Assembly: GCA_964489425.1 (NCBI GenBank)
Contig: CAZAYP010000004.1
Coordinates: 62,001-126,000 of the forward strand
Reading direction: 5' to 3'
Length of the DNA: 64,000 nt
DNA from: CAZAYP01 sp964489425 [NCBI: uncultured Verrucomicrobiota bacterium]
Lineage (GTDB): Bacteria > Verrucomicrobiota > Kiritimatiellia > RZYC01
A program made the translations under genes and the position numbers. The notes under the pieces are model-generated. The model did not search any database, was not told the origin of the DNA, and saw only the letters and a list, made by a program, of their open reading frames with translations. Shown here in pieces: positions 1 through 7,796 of this stretch; the first letter of the stretch is position 1; every line of letters starts with the position of its first letter.

Positions 1-1202
1 GTCAGGGTCGCAGCGATCTCAGACGGCATCACCGTAAGCGTTGCCGCCGCGCTCCAGTCGCTCGTCACGCTGTTGGCGTCAATACTGCGCGCGCGTACGT
101 CCACCGTGGATGCCCATGCGCTCGTGACGGCCGAGCCGCTGCCGGCTACCGTGGTCCATCCGCTGCCCGTATTCTGCTGCCACTGGAAGGCCACGGGCAA
201 GGTGGCGTTGGAAACGGTCGCGCTGACCACGCTGAACTGGCTTTGGGTCACAACCTCCGGGCTGACCGCCACGGCCACCCCGGGTTGGCTCACTCTCAGG
301 AACGCCGCTACCCACTGGCTGGTGGCCCCAAAAGTGTCGGTCACGCGCACCCGGTATTCCAGATTAGACCACCAGGGATACGTCTTCACCGCCGTGGTAA
401 AGCCCGCCGTGGTCCAGGTCCCGGTGCCATTCCATCGGTACGCATAACTGTACGTATACGGCGGGGTTCCATTGGTCGCCACCGTGGTCAGCGAACTGGC
501 CACCCCCCGCACCACGTTGCTCGGGATGAACTCCAGGGTCGCCGCGATCTCCGTGGGCAGCACGGTCAGGGTCGCCGCGGTGCTCCAACCGCTGGTCACG
601 CTGTTCGCATCCACGCTGCGCGCACGCACATTCACCGTGACCGGCCACACGTTGGTGATATCCGACCCGCTCCCGACCACATTGGTCCACCCGACCGACG
701 GGTTCGTCGTTGTGTTCTGTTGCCACTGGTAGGTCACCGGCAAGGTCACGTTCGTGGCCAGGGCGCTTGCCACGCTGGACTGGCCCTGCGTCACCACCGA
801 CGGGCTGAGCGTGACCGCCGCCCCCGGCTGGCGGACAATCAGGGTTGCCGCAGCGCTCCAGACGCTGGTCGCGCGGGCGCTGTCCACCACCCGCGCCCGG
901 TATTGCCGGCTGGCTGGCCAGGCAAAGATATTGGTGGGACTGGTCATGCCGGAGGCGCCCCAGTTGGTTGCACCGGCGAGACGCGTCTGGTACTGGTACG
1001 TGTACGGAGCGGCGCCTCCGGACGGCACGGCAGTCAGCACCGTATTTGAACCGTTGATGATGATCAACGGATTGAAGCTAAGGGACACCGTTACGGCGGA
1101 CACGGTGGTAGCCCACAGCGCAGATCCACAACACAGCGCCATGAGCACGGAGATGCTCCGTTGTGGACGCTTATTCACTGTGGAAACAATGTGCTTTTTC
1201 AT
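1..1202 (-). CDS. Secreted Ig-like repeat protein, 3' end beyond window
   Basis: The frame stays open from an ATG at 1202 to the left edge of the window, so about 400 residues are seen and the C-terminus is missing. A GGAG ribosome site lies 6 nt before the ATG. The N-terminus is basic (MKKH) and followed by a hydrophobic core (SVLMALCCGSALWA), a typical export signal. The rest is beta-rich and Thr/Ser/Val-rich with a period of about 181 residues: PGAAV near residue 126 matches PGVAV near 307, and DANSVTSGWSTAATL near 198 matches DANSVTSDWSAAATL near 375. Each period looks like two Ig/FnIII-type domains, one with a Y/F-QWQQNT core and one with PPYTYSYAYR. There are no catalytic motifs. It is probably a cell-surface or extracellular structural or adhesive protein; the function is unknown. 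Confidence 0.8.
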   Translation of the reverse strand, partial: MKKHIVSTVNKRPQRSISVLMALCCGSALWATTVSAVTVSLSFNPLIIINGSNTVLTAVPSGGAAPYTYQYQTRLAGATNWGASGMTSPTNIFAWPASRQYRARVVDSARATSVWSAAATLIVRQPGAAVTLSPSVVTQGQSSVASALATNVTLPVTYQWQQNTTTNPSVGWTNVVGSGSDITNVWPVTVNVRARSVDANSVTSGWSTAATLTVLPTEIAATLEFIPSNVVRGVASSLTTVATNGTPPYTYSYAYRWNGTGTWTTAGFTTAVKTYPWWSNLEYRVRVTDTFGATSQWVAAFLRVSQPGVAVAVSPEVVTQSQFSVVSATVSNATLPVAFQWQQNTGSGWTTVAGSGSAVTSAWASTVDVRARSIDANSVTSDWSAAATLTVMPSEIAATL

Positions 1203-1546
1203 GCCCCGCTCCTTGCTAAACACCACGTTGCGTACTGCTTAAAATCGATATGCTGCTCAAGATGATCAATATACCCAAAAGGGAGGCTAAAGTTAAAATT
1301 GCAGGACCACTTTTTCATGAGATCAATACTACTCTTAAAATCGGCCAAAACTCAGCTAAATCAAGTAATTCGCCGATCTATAGACTAAAAGGTGCTTGTT
1401 CCCTGTATTTCTCACGACCAACCATCGCCATCAGCATAGCCGGCGGCCCGGGGGAAAAATGCCCCAAAGTCGTTATTTTGAAATATCTTATTTAACTGTT
1501 CAACAACAGGTTGTGGAACGGCATCTGCACTTTCGCTTCAACCGAC
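1203..1546. other. Intergenic region between purH and the repeat-protein gene
   Basis: About 344 bp, noticeably more AT-rich than the surroundings, with no convincing gene. It should hold the 3' end of the rpsA-tyrS-purH transcript and the promoter of the gene starting at 1202. A TATATT hexamer lies on the minus strand about 60 nt before that start with a weak TTTAAC 18 nt further upstream, which is only suggestive. A short GGGG-A/T-CCCC hairpin around 1449-1465 could end purH transcription, but the stem is short. The 81-codon open frame on the plus strand has no ribosome site and no protein-like pattern. Confidence 0.5.
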
Positions 1547-3163
1547 TCAGTGCCTGAAGTGACGGGTGCCGATGAAGGCCATGGCGATCCCGAACTTGTC
1601 GCAAGCGGCAATAACCTCCTCGTCCCGCTTGGACCCGCCCGGCTGGACAATGTATCGAATGCCGGCTTGCGCAGCGCCCTCGATATTGTCGGCAAACGGG
1701 AAAAAAGCGTCTGAGACCAGCACACTCTCGCCCAGCAGACGGGCGGCAAACTCTACAGGCGTCACCCCGTATTCCGTCTTGTAGAGCGCCTCGATGTTTT
1801 CGCGCGCCTTGGCCAACGCGAGCCGCTTGACCGAATCCACCCGGTTGGGTTGCCCGGCACCCATACCCAGCAAGGCGAAGCAGCTCGGTTTGTATTCGCG
1901 CACGATCGCTATCGCATTGGACTTGATGTGCTTACAAGCTTTGACACCAAACTCAGCGAGGGCTTTTTTCCCCTCAGGGAACACCGCCGCCGTGGGGGAT
2001 ATCCATTGCTCCATCAAGGTAAGGTCCCGGTCTTGAACCAGCCACCCGCCGTGGATCGGCCGGATTTCATCACGCGACCGCGCCGGCAGGAACGGACACC
2101 GCAGCTTGAGCAGGCGGATATCCTTGCTTTTTGCCTTCAGGAATTCGAGCGCATCAGGCAGAAAATCCGGGGCGATCAGCGCTTCGACAAAGCGGCCTTT
2201 CATCAGGCAAGCGGTAGCAAGATCAACGGGGACAGTTACCGCGATCACGCTGCCAAAGGCGGATACCGGATCGCCCTGCCACGCGGCCTCGAACGCGGCG
2301 GCCAGCGTATCACCCATGGCAAACCCGCAAGGATTGGAATGTTTGACGATGGCCACGCCCGGCGACCCGACCAGTTCGCGCACCGACTCCACGGCTGCGT
2401 CGCCGTCAAGATAGTTGTTGTAGGACATTTCCTTGCCATGCAGCAGTTCGGCATCTGCAATGCAGGCCTCGTCGATGACCGGGTCCAGGTGCAGGCGGCC
2501 GGCCTGGTGCGGGTTTTCGCCGTAACGCAGAGGGATTGCGGGTTGTGCGGAAATGACGAGCGGCACCTCTGCCTTATCCCCGGACCAGCCAGCCAAATGC
2601 CGGGCAATGGCGGCATCATACAGCGCGGTGCGCGCAAATGCCTTTTGGGCCAGTTCCAGGCGCAACTCCGGGCCAACTTGTCCGTTGCCGGCGCGCAGGG
2701 CATCCAGGACCTGCAGGTAGTCGGCCGGGTCGCAGACCACGACCACATCCGCGTGGTTTTTGGCTGCCGCGCGCAGCAGGGCCGGCCCGCCAACGTCAAT
2801 GTTTTCGACGATTTCCTGGCGCGCAGCGCCCGCTTGGGCCGCCACGCGCTCAAAGGGGTACAGGTTGACGCATACGAGGTCGATCGGTGCGCAGTCGAGC
2901 TCACGGACTTGCTCCCGATGCCGTGGGTCGGCGCGCCGGAACAGCAGGCCGGCGTAGATTTTCGGGTGCAGGGTTTTAACACGGCCATCCAGGATTTCCG
3001 GGAACCCGGTCAGGTCGGACACCTCGCGCACGGCCAGCCCCGCGGCGCGCAGGGCGGCCGCGGTGCCACCGGTGGAAATCAGCTCAAAGCCCAGGCCGGC
3101 GAGACCGCGGGCAAAGTCCGTTACGCCGGCCTTGTCCCAAACACTGAGGAGCGCGCGCATCAT
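1547..3163 (-). CDS. purH: Bifunctional IMP cyclohydrolase / AICAR formyltransferase
   Basis: PurH carries out the last two steps of IMP synthesis in the cytoplasm: formylation of AICAR with 10-formyl-THF, then ring closure. The protein is 538 aa, close to the usual 520-530. The N-terminal MGS-like cyclohydrolase domain (about residues 1-150) shows STGGTAAAL and GRVKTLHPKI. The AICAR transformylase domain shows SYNNYLDGDAA and the catalytic Lys-His of VKHSNPCG (274-275), and the C-terminus is the family-typical MAFIGTRHFRH. The ATG at 3163 shares one base with the tyrS stop (TAATG), so the two are translationally coupled; a second ATG follows immediately at 3160. It is the last gene of the rpsA-tyrS-purH run. 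Confidence 0.97.
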   Translation of the reverse strand: MMRALLSVWDKAGVTDFARGLAGLGFELISTGGTAAALRAAGLAVREVSDLTGFPEILDGRVKTLHPKIYAGLLFRRADPRHREQVRELDCAPIDLVCVNLYPFERVAAQAGAARQEIVENIDVGGPALLRAAAKNHADVVVVCDPADYLQVLDALRAGNGQVGPELRLELAQKAFARTALYDAAIARHLAGWSGDKAEVPLVISAQPAIPLRYGENPHQAGRLHLDPVIDEACIADAELLHGKEMSYNNYLDGDAAVESVRELVGSPGVAIVKHSNPCGFAMGDTLAAAFEAAWQGDPVSAFGSVIAVTVPVDLATACLMKGRFVEALIAPDFLPDALEFLKAKSKDIRLLKLRCPFLPARSRDEIRPIHGGWLVQDRDLTLMEQWISPTAAVFPEGKKALAEFGVKACKHIKSNAIAIVREYKPSCFALLGMGAGQPNRVDSVKRLALAKARENIEALYKTEYGVTPVEFAARLLGESVLVSDAFFPFADNIEGAAQAGIRYIVQPGGSKRDEEVIAACDKFGIAMAFIGTRHFRH

Positions 3164-4389
3164 TACTCCAGCTTGACGCGCGCAAACCCGCGCTTGCCCA
3201 CGCGCAGGATCTGTGGCTGGTCCAAGATGACCATGGCTTGGGGATCAATGATTTTTTCCTCGGCCAACCGCACCCCGCCCTGCTGCACGAGGCGCCGGGC
3301 CGCGGCGTTGCTTTCGGCCAGGCCCGCCGCCATGATCAGCTTGACGATGTTGACCCGGCCGTCCACAAGCTGCGCGCGGGGCACAGCGCAGTCCGGCACG
3401 TTGTCCGGCAACTGGTCCTTGGAAAAGATCCGTGCGAACTCCTCGACCGCGGCGGCGGCAGCGGGCTCGTCATGGAACATGGCCACGACGCGCCGGGCCA
3501 GGTCTTCCTTCACCGCGCGCGGGTGGCGGGCGCCGGCAACGACTTCCTGGCGCAAGGCTTGGATCTGGGCGTCCGGCCAGCGCAGGATCAGCGAGAAATA
3601 GCGCCACATCAGGTCGTCACTGACCGACATGGCCTTGCCGAAAATCTCGCGGGCCGGCTCGCTGACGCCGATGTAGTTGCCCAGGCTCTTGCTCATCTTG
3701 TGGACCCCGTCCAGGCCCTCGAGCAGCGGCAGGGTCATCACGATCTGGGGCGGTTGGCCCATGACTTTCTGGAGTTCGCGGCCCAGCAGCAGGTTGAACA
3801 ACTGGTCCGTGCCGCCCAGTTCCACGTCGGCCTGGATCATGACCGAGTCATAGGCTTGGATCAACGGGTAGAGAAACTCCACCAGCGAGATCGGCTGGTT
3901 GGCAGCGTAGCGCTTGGCGAAGTCGTCGCGCGCCAGCATCTGGGCCACGGTGACGTGGGCGGCCAGGCGGATGACGTCCCGGAAATGCAGGGGCGAACAC
4001 CACTCGGAATTGAAACGCACCTCGGTCTGTTCGCGTTTCAGGATCTTGAACACCTGGTCCTGGTAGCTGCGCGCGTTTTCCTGCACTTTTTCGGGCGAGA
4101 GCGCCGGCCGGGTCTGGGACCGGCCGGACGGATCGCCGATCATGCCGGTGAAATCGCCGATAATGAACACGACGGTGTGGCCGAACTCCTGGAACTCGCG
4201 CAGCTTGTTGAGGCCCACGACATGGCCCAAGTGGATGTCCGGGGCAGAGGGATCCGCCCCGTACTTCACGCGCAGCGGCCGGTTTTCCCTGGCCGCCTGC
4301 TCCAACCGCGCCGCCAGTTCCGCACGCGTGTGCAAGTCCACCACGCGGGCTGTCAGACATTCCAGTTGCTGCTCTAGTTTCGCATTCAT
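3163..4389 (-). CDS. tyrS: Tyrosyl-tRNA synthetase
   Basis: Class I synthetase that charges tRNA-Tyr. The 408-aa protein has the HIGH-type motif as HLGH (residues 53-56), the KMSKS loop (231-235), the substrate-binding stretch GGTDQLFNLLLGRELQ, and a C-terminal S4-like RNA-binding domain from about residue 345. The length and the HLGH/KMSKS spacing suit the shorter bacterial TyrRS type (TyrZ-like) rather than E. coli TyrS. A GTG 30 nt upstream (4419) would add ten residues, but the ATG at 4389 has AAGGTG at 6 nt and is preferred. It lies about 95 nt downstream of rpsA and overlaps purH by one base. Confidence 0.96.
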   Translation of the reverse strand: MNAKLEQQLECLTARVVDLHTRAELAARLEQAARENRPLRVKYGADPSAPDIHLGHVVGLNKLREFQEFGHTVVFIIGDFTGMIGDPSGRSQTRPALSPEKVQENARSYQDQVFKILKREQTEVRFNSEWCSPLHFRDVIRLAAHVTVAQMLARDDFAKRYAANQPISLVEFLYPLIQAYDSVMIQADVELGGTDQLFNLLLGRELQKVMGQPPQIVMTLPLLEGLDGVHKMSKSLGNYIGVSEPAREIFGKAMSVSDDLMWRYFSLILRWPDAQIQALRQEVVAGARHPRAVKEDLARRVVAMFHDEPAAAAAVEEFARIFSKDQLPDNVPDCAVPRAQLVDGRVNIVKLIMAAGLAESNAAARRLVQQGGVRLAEEKIIDPQAMVILDQPQILRVGKRGFARVKLE

Positions 4390-4425
4390 TTCCTGCACCT
4401 TTCGCCGTTCAATGTTCACATGGCA

Positions 4426-4485
4426 AGGCGCTGAGCAGGCTTCCGCCCGTCAGCGCCTCGCGCCATAGCCACCGGCGTCGCCGGT
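4426..4485 (-). other. Two hairpins in the rpsA-tyrS spacer
   Basis: Read on the minus strand, the rpsA stop is followed at once by ACCGGC/GCCGGT (6-bp stem, 3-nt loop, 4471-4485) and then by AGGCGCTGA/TCAGCGCCT (perfect 9-bp stem, 15-nt loop, 4426-4458). Neither is followed by a T-run. They look more like an mRNA processing or partial-attenuation site that would lower tyrS-purH expression relative to rpsA than like a full terminator. This is inference from the inverted repeats only. Confidence 0.4.
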
Positions 4486-6248
4486 TAACCGCCGGGATGC
4501 CATTCCTCCTGGGGTTTCTTCTCCACGCCCGTGCTCATGGCCTGATCAAAGGCGCCGGCCAGGTCGATGAGCGACTCGCCGGGCTGCAGGCCGGTAAGCA
4601 TGTCTTCGCTGACCTTGAACTCTTCTTCCGTCATGGTGGCCGCCTTCATGCTCAGGCCGATCCGCCGCTCCACGGGATCGATTTTCACGATCCGGGCCTC
4701 GACGTCCTGGCCCACGGCGAGCTTATCGCGCACGTTCTGCACGCGCTCGTCGCTGATCTGGCTGATGTGCACCAAGCCGTCCACGCCCTGTTCCAGTTCC
4801 ACGAACGCGCCAAAGGACGTCAGCTTGTTGACCTTGCCCTTGACGACCTGGCCCACATGGAACTTGGCCACAATGCCGGCCCAGGGATCCTGCTGCGCCT
4901 GCTTGAGGCCCAGGCTGATCCGCTGGTTCTGAGCATCCACTTCCAAGACCACGCACTCGACCTCGTCGCTCTTCTTGAGGATCTCGGAGGGGTGATTGAC
5001 CTTGGTGGTCCAGGACAGGTCGGAAATGTGGATCATGCCATCCACGCCTTCCTGCAGTTCCACGAACGCGCCATAGGACGTGAAGTTCCGCACGCGGCCC
5101 TTGATCCGCGAGCCAATGGGGTAATGGTCCGCCACCAGGCTCCAGGGATTGACCTCGGTCTGCCGGATGCCGAGGGAGATTTTGCGCTCTTCCTCGTTGA
5201 TGTTGAGCACCACGGCGTCGATGGTTTCGCCCACGGTCAGCACATCCGAGGCCTTGGCAATCCGCTTGGTCCAGGAAATCTCGGAGACATGCACCAGGCC
5301 TTCCACGCCTTCCTCGATCTCCACGAAGGCGCCGTACGGCATCAGGTTCACCACCCGGCCATGCACGCGGCTGCCAATGGGATACTTCTCGGAGATGTTC
5401 TCCCAGGGATTGCTGGACTTCTGCTTCAGGCCCAGCGAAATGCGCTCTTTTTCAAGGTTCACATCGAGGATGACCACGTCGAGCTCCTGGCCGACGCTGA
5501 CCATCTCGGACGGATGATTGATCCGGCCCCAGCTCATATCGGTGATATGCAGCAGGCCGTCCATGCCGTTCAAGTCGATGAACGCGCCAAAGTCGGTGAT
5601 GTTCTTCACGTAGCCGTGACGAATCTGGCCGACCTGGATTTCGGTTAGCAGGGCTTTCTTCTGCTCGCGGCGCTGGTCTTCCAGCATCTCGCGGCGCGAC
5701 AACACGATGTTTTTGCGCTCTTTGTTGATCTTGAGGATCTTGAATTGCAGCTTGGTGTTCAGGAAGTCATCGATGTTCTTGACCGGGACGACGTCGAGCT
5801 GCGATCCGGGCAGGAACGCATCCACGCCGACATCCACGATCAGGCCGCCTTTGACCTTCATTTTGACCAGGCCTTCGATCACGCCGCCCTCGGTGAACTG
5901 GCTGAGGACGTTATCCCAATTGCGTTGTTCCTCGGCCTTGACCTTGCTGAGGATGACCATGCCTTCGTCATCTTCCAGTTTTTCGAGGAGGATTTCGACG
6001 ACATCGCCGGGCTTGACCGACTCGATATCCTTGAATTCCTCGGCCGGAATCAGGCCTTCGGATTTGTAGCCAATATCTACCAGCACGGCAGCGGGCCGCA
6101 CTTCCAATACCTTGCCCTGGATGATGGAACCCTCGTTGAAATCCTTGAGGGTGTTCTCATACATGGCGGCCATGGCAGCCTGTTCGTTGCTTTCGGTGAC
6201 CGGCTTTTTCGCTTCGCCGCGCTCTTTCTTCTTCTTCTGTTGTTCCAT
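4485..6248 (-). CDS. rpsA: 30S ribosomal protein S1, six S1 domains
   Basis: S1 binds mRNA leaders and the 30S platform to start translation of structured messages. The 587-aa protein has a Lys-rich N-terminus and six tandem OB-fold S1 domains, beginning near GSIIQGKVLEVRP, GGVIEGLVKMKVKG, GQIRHGYVKNITDFGAF, GSRVHGRVVNLMPYGAF, GSRIKGRVRNFTSYGAF and GQVVKGKVNKLTSFGAF. The first two are the degenerate, ribosome-anchoring kind and the last four carry canonical RNA-binding patterns. The C-terminal tail ends EEWHPGG. There is no Shine-Dalgarno sequence before the ATG at 6248, as is also true of E. coli rpsA, where translation is self-regulated. It is transcribed away from the secreted-protein gene at 6504. 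Confidence 0.97.
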   Translation of the reverse strand: MEQQKKKKERGEAKKPVTESNEQAAMAAMYENTLKDFNEGSIIQGKVLEVRPAAVLVDIGYKSEGLIPAEEFKDIESVKPGDVVEILLEKLEDDEGMVILSKVKAEEQRNWDNVLSQFTEGGVIEGLVKMKVKGGLIVDVGVDAFLPGSQLDVVPVKNIDDFLNTKLQFKILKINKERKNIVLSRREMLEDQRREQKKALLTEIQVGQIRHGYVKNITDFGAFIDLNGMDGLLHITDMSWGRINHPSEMVSVGQELDVVILDVNLEKERISLGLKQKSSNPWENISEKYPIGSRVHGRVVNLMPYGAFVEIEEGVEGLVHVSEISWTKRIAKASDVLTVGETIDAVVLNINEEERKISLGIRQTEVNPWSLVADHYPIGSRIKGRVRNFTSYGAFVELQEGVDGMIHISDLSWTTKVNHPSEILKKSDEVECVVLEVDAQNQRISLGLKQAQQDPWAGIVAKFHVGQVVKGKVNKLTSFGAFVELEQGVDGLVHISQISDERVQNVRDKLAVGQDVEARIVKIDPVERRIGLSMKAATMTEEEFKVSEDMLTGLQPGESLIDLAGAFDQAMSTGVEKKPQEEWHPGG

Positions 6249-6338
6249 GATCTATCTGCTATCGGTTACGGGCATTTTATTTCTTGGCCACCCAGGATGG
6301 GTCAGCCTTCCACCGGAAGCAGCCCCCTCGCTTCCGGT
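6249..6338 (-). promoter_or_regulatory. Structured rpsA leader without a Shine-Dalgarno sequence
   Basis: On the minus strand the 90 nt before the rpsA ATG contain a perfect 9-bp hairpin, ACCGGAAGC / GCTTCCGGT (6312-6338, 9-nt loop), and a smaller ACCCA-TCC-TGGGT hairpin nearer the start. No purine-rich ribosome site lies in the last 20 nt. Such a layout is what is known for S1 autogenous control in proteobacteria; the assignment here is inference. Confidence 0.4.
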
Positions 6339-6503
6339 AAAAGGCCATACGTTTAGCAGAGCGACCCGGCGGTTACAATGACAATCCGCATTTTTTGCGT
6401 CTTTTTTGCATTTGGCTTGATTTCATCCGGCGAAACAACTAAGCGGCTATGCCGTAGGCGATTGATTTTAAAGAATCATGGCTTGGACCATGGGAGATAC
6501 ACG

Positions 6504-7724
6504 ATGAATTATTTCGTCCACGCGAGCTGGCTGCTGTTGGCCGGAGTTCTTTCCGCCGCCGGGGTCACCATTCAATACAACTATGACATGGCCGGCCGCC
6601 TGGTCGAAGCGCGCTATGACCAGCTGAAAACCATCAGCTACCAGTACGATGCCGCGGGCAACCTGCTGGAACGCCGGGTCGACACCCCAGCGACGAACTA
6701 TTATACCATCACCACCTTGACCAACGGCCCCGGGACGATCGTGCCCGGCAACCCCCAGGTCATGGAGAATGCGGACCAGACCCTGGTTATGACCCCTGCG
6801 GCGGGCTACCGCGTGGAGGATGTGCTGGTCAATGGACAATCGGTGGGCATGGTGACGTCGTACACGTTTTACGCGGTCGCCAGCAATCAAACCCTGGCCG
6901 CCTATTTCGGCGCCGAGCCCGTGGGGTGCAACTACCCACTGGAACCGTCGTCAGCCATCTTTGGCGCTGATGGCGGAACAGGAACCGTCACGCTGATGAC
7001 CGGTGAATCGTGCGCCTGGGCGATCACGAATGCCAACCCCTGGATAGCCATCACGTCGGATAGCAGCGGCACCGGCCCAACCCATATCCGCTACCTGGTG
7101 GCCTCGAACAGCGCGGCGGAAAGCCGGACGGGGCTGGTCTACGTGGCCACGAACCGGTTCCAGCTATCCCAATCCGGCACCGCCCCGGTCCAGCCAGGGC
7201 AGGTATCCTGCGTGTTGTACCCGCCCGGCGCGCGCACCGATGGAGCCCTGTGGCGCATGACCACGGGCGTTGACACCAACTGGCAAGCCAGCGGGGCCGT
7301 GGTGTCCAACGTGGCGCCGGGCGTCACGGTTGTGGCGTTCAACAGCCCGGCCGGCTGGCAGGCGCCCGCGAACCAGTCGGTCACGGTGATAAGCGGCCAG
7401 CAGACCAACCTGGCGGCCACCTACACTTGCCAGGTTACGCTCGCCGCCCCCTCGGCCGAGTATGCTTACATCTCCGCCACCGGACAGGTGAGCGTCATCG
7501 CGGGCACCGAATGCGCGTGGACGGCCCAAGTGACGTCCGGCGACGATTGGATCACCCTGCTGGGCGTGGGCGGCGGGAAAGTCAACTTTGCGATCACGGA
7601 AAACGCCGGCCTGGGCACCAGGATGGGCACGATTGCCGTGGAAGCCAACGTGTTCACGGTGCGCCAGCGCGCGCAACGCGACGTGAACGTTGTTCCCTAC
7701 AGCTTCCTGCTGCTCATGGATTGA
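6504..7724 (+). CDS. Secreted BACON-domain protein with one YD/RHS-like repeat
   Basis: The ATG at 6504 is preceded by GGGAG at 7 nt; in-frame starts further upstream have no ribosome site. The protein is 406 aa. A signal peptide (SWLLLAGVLSAAG) is followed by one RHS/YD-type unit (IQYNYDMAGRLVEARYD ... YQYDAAGNLLERR, about residues 23-56). Next comes an InlB-B-like repeat with GYRVEDVLVNGQSVG, a BACON-type domain (SSAIFGADGGTGTVT ... NPWIAITS), a PEGA-like stretch (AGWQAPANQSVTV) and a second BACON domain (AEYAYISATGQVSV). It ends with the hydrophobic tail VVPYSFLLLMD. BACON domains are usually carbohydrate- or mucin-associated beta-sandwiches. It is probably exported; no enzymatic motif is present. 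Confidence 0.8.
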   Translation: MNYFVHASWLLLAGVLSAAGVTIQYNYDMAGRLVEARYDQLKTISYQYDAAGNLLERRVDTPATNYYTITTLTNGPGTIVPGNPQVMENADQTLVMTPAAGYRVEDVLVNGQSVGMVTSYTFYAVASNQTLAAYFGAEPVGCNYPLEPSSAIFGADGGTGTVTLMTGESCAWAITNANPWIAITSDSSGTGPTHIRYLVASNSAAESRTGLVYVATNRFQLSQSGTAPVQPGQVSCVLYPPGARTDGALWRMTTGVDTNWQASGAVVSNVAPGVTVVAFNSPAGWQAPANQSVTVISGQQTNLAATYTCQVTLAAPSAEYAYISATGQVSVIAGTECAWTAQVTSGDDWITLLGVGGGKVNFAITENAGLGTRMGTIAVEANVFTVRQRAQRDVNVVPYSFLLLMD

Positions 7725-7796
7725 CGCCCCTTGGCCGGGGCGCCCGAACACCCGCGACCTTGGCGCGTTGAATCAACCCGGCTCTTCGGGCCGGGT
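7725..7796. terminator. Paired GC hairpins between convergent genes
   Basis: Immediately after the stop at 7724 lies CGCCCC-N6-GGGGCG (7725-7742). A second stem, ACCCGGC-N7-GCCGGGT (7776-7796), overlaps the last codons of the converging acyl-CoA ligase gene. Neither has a T-run, but the position between two convergent stops suggests a bidirectional terminator. Confidence 0.45.

Noticed and set aside
1250-1495. 81-codon plus-strand frame in the purH downstream gap
   Set aside because: No ribosome site, and the composition follows the AT-rich intergenic DNA.
1850-3601. 583-codon plus-strand frame across purH and tyrS
   Set aside because: A shadow of two clear housekeeping genes on the other strand.
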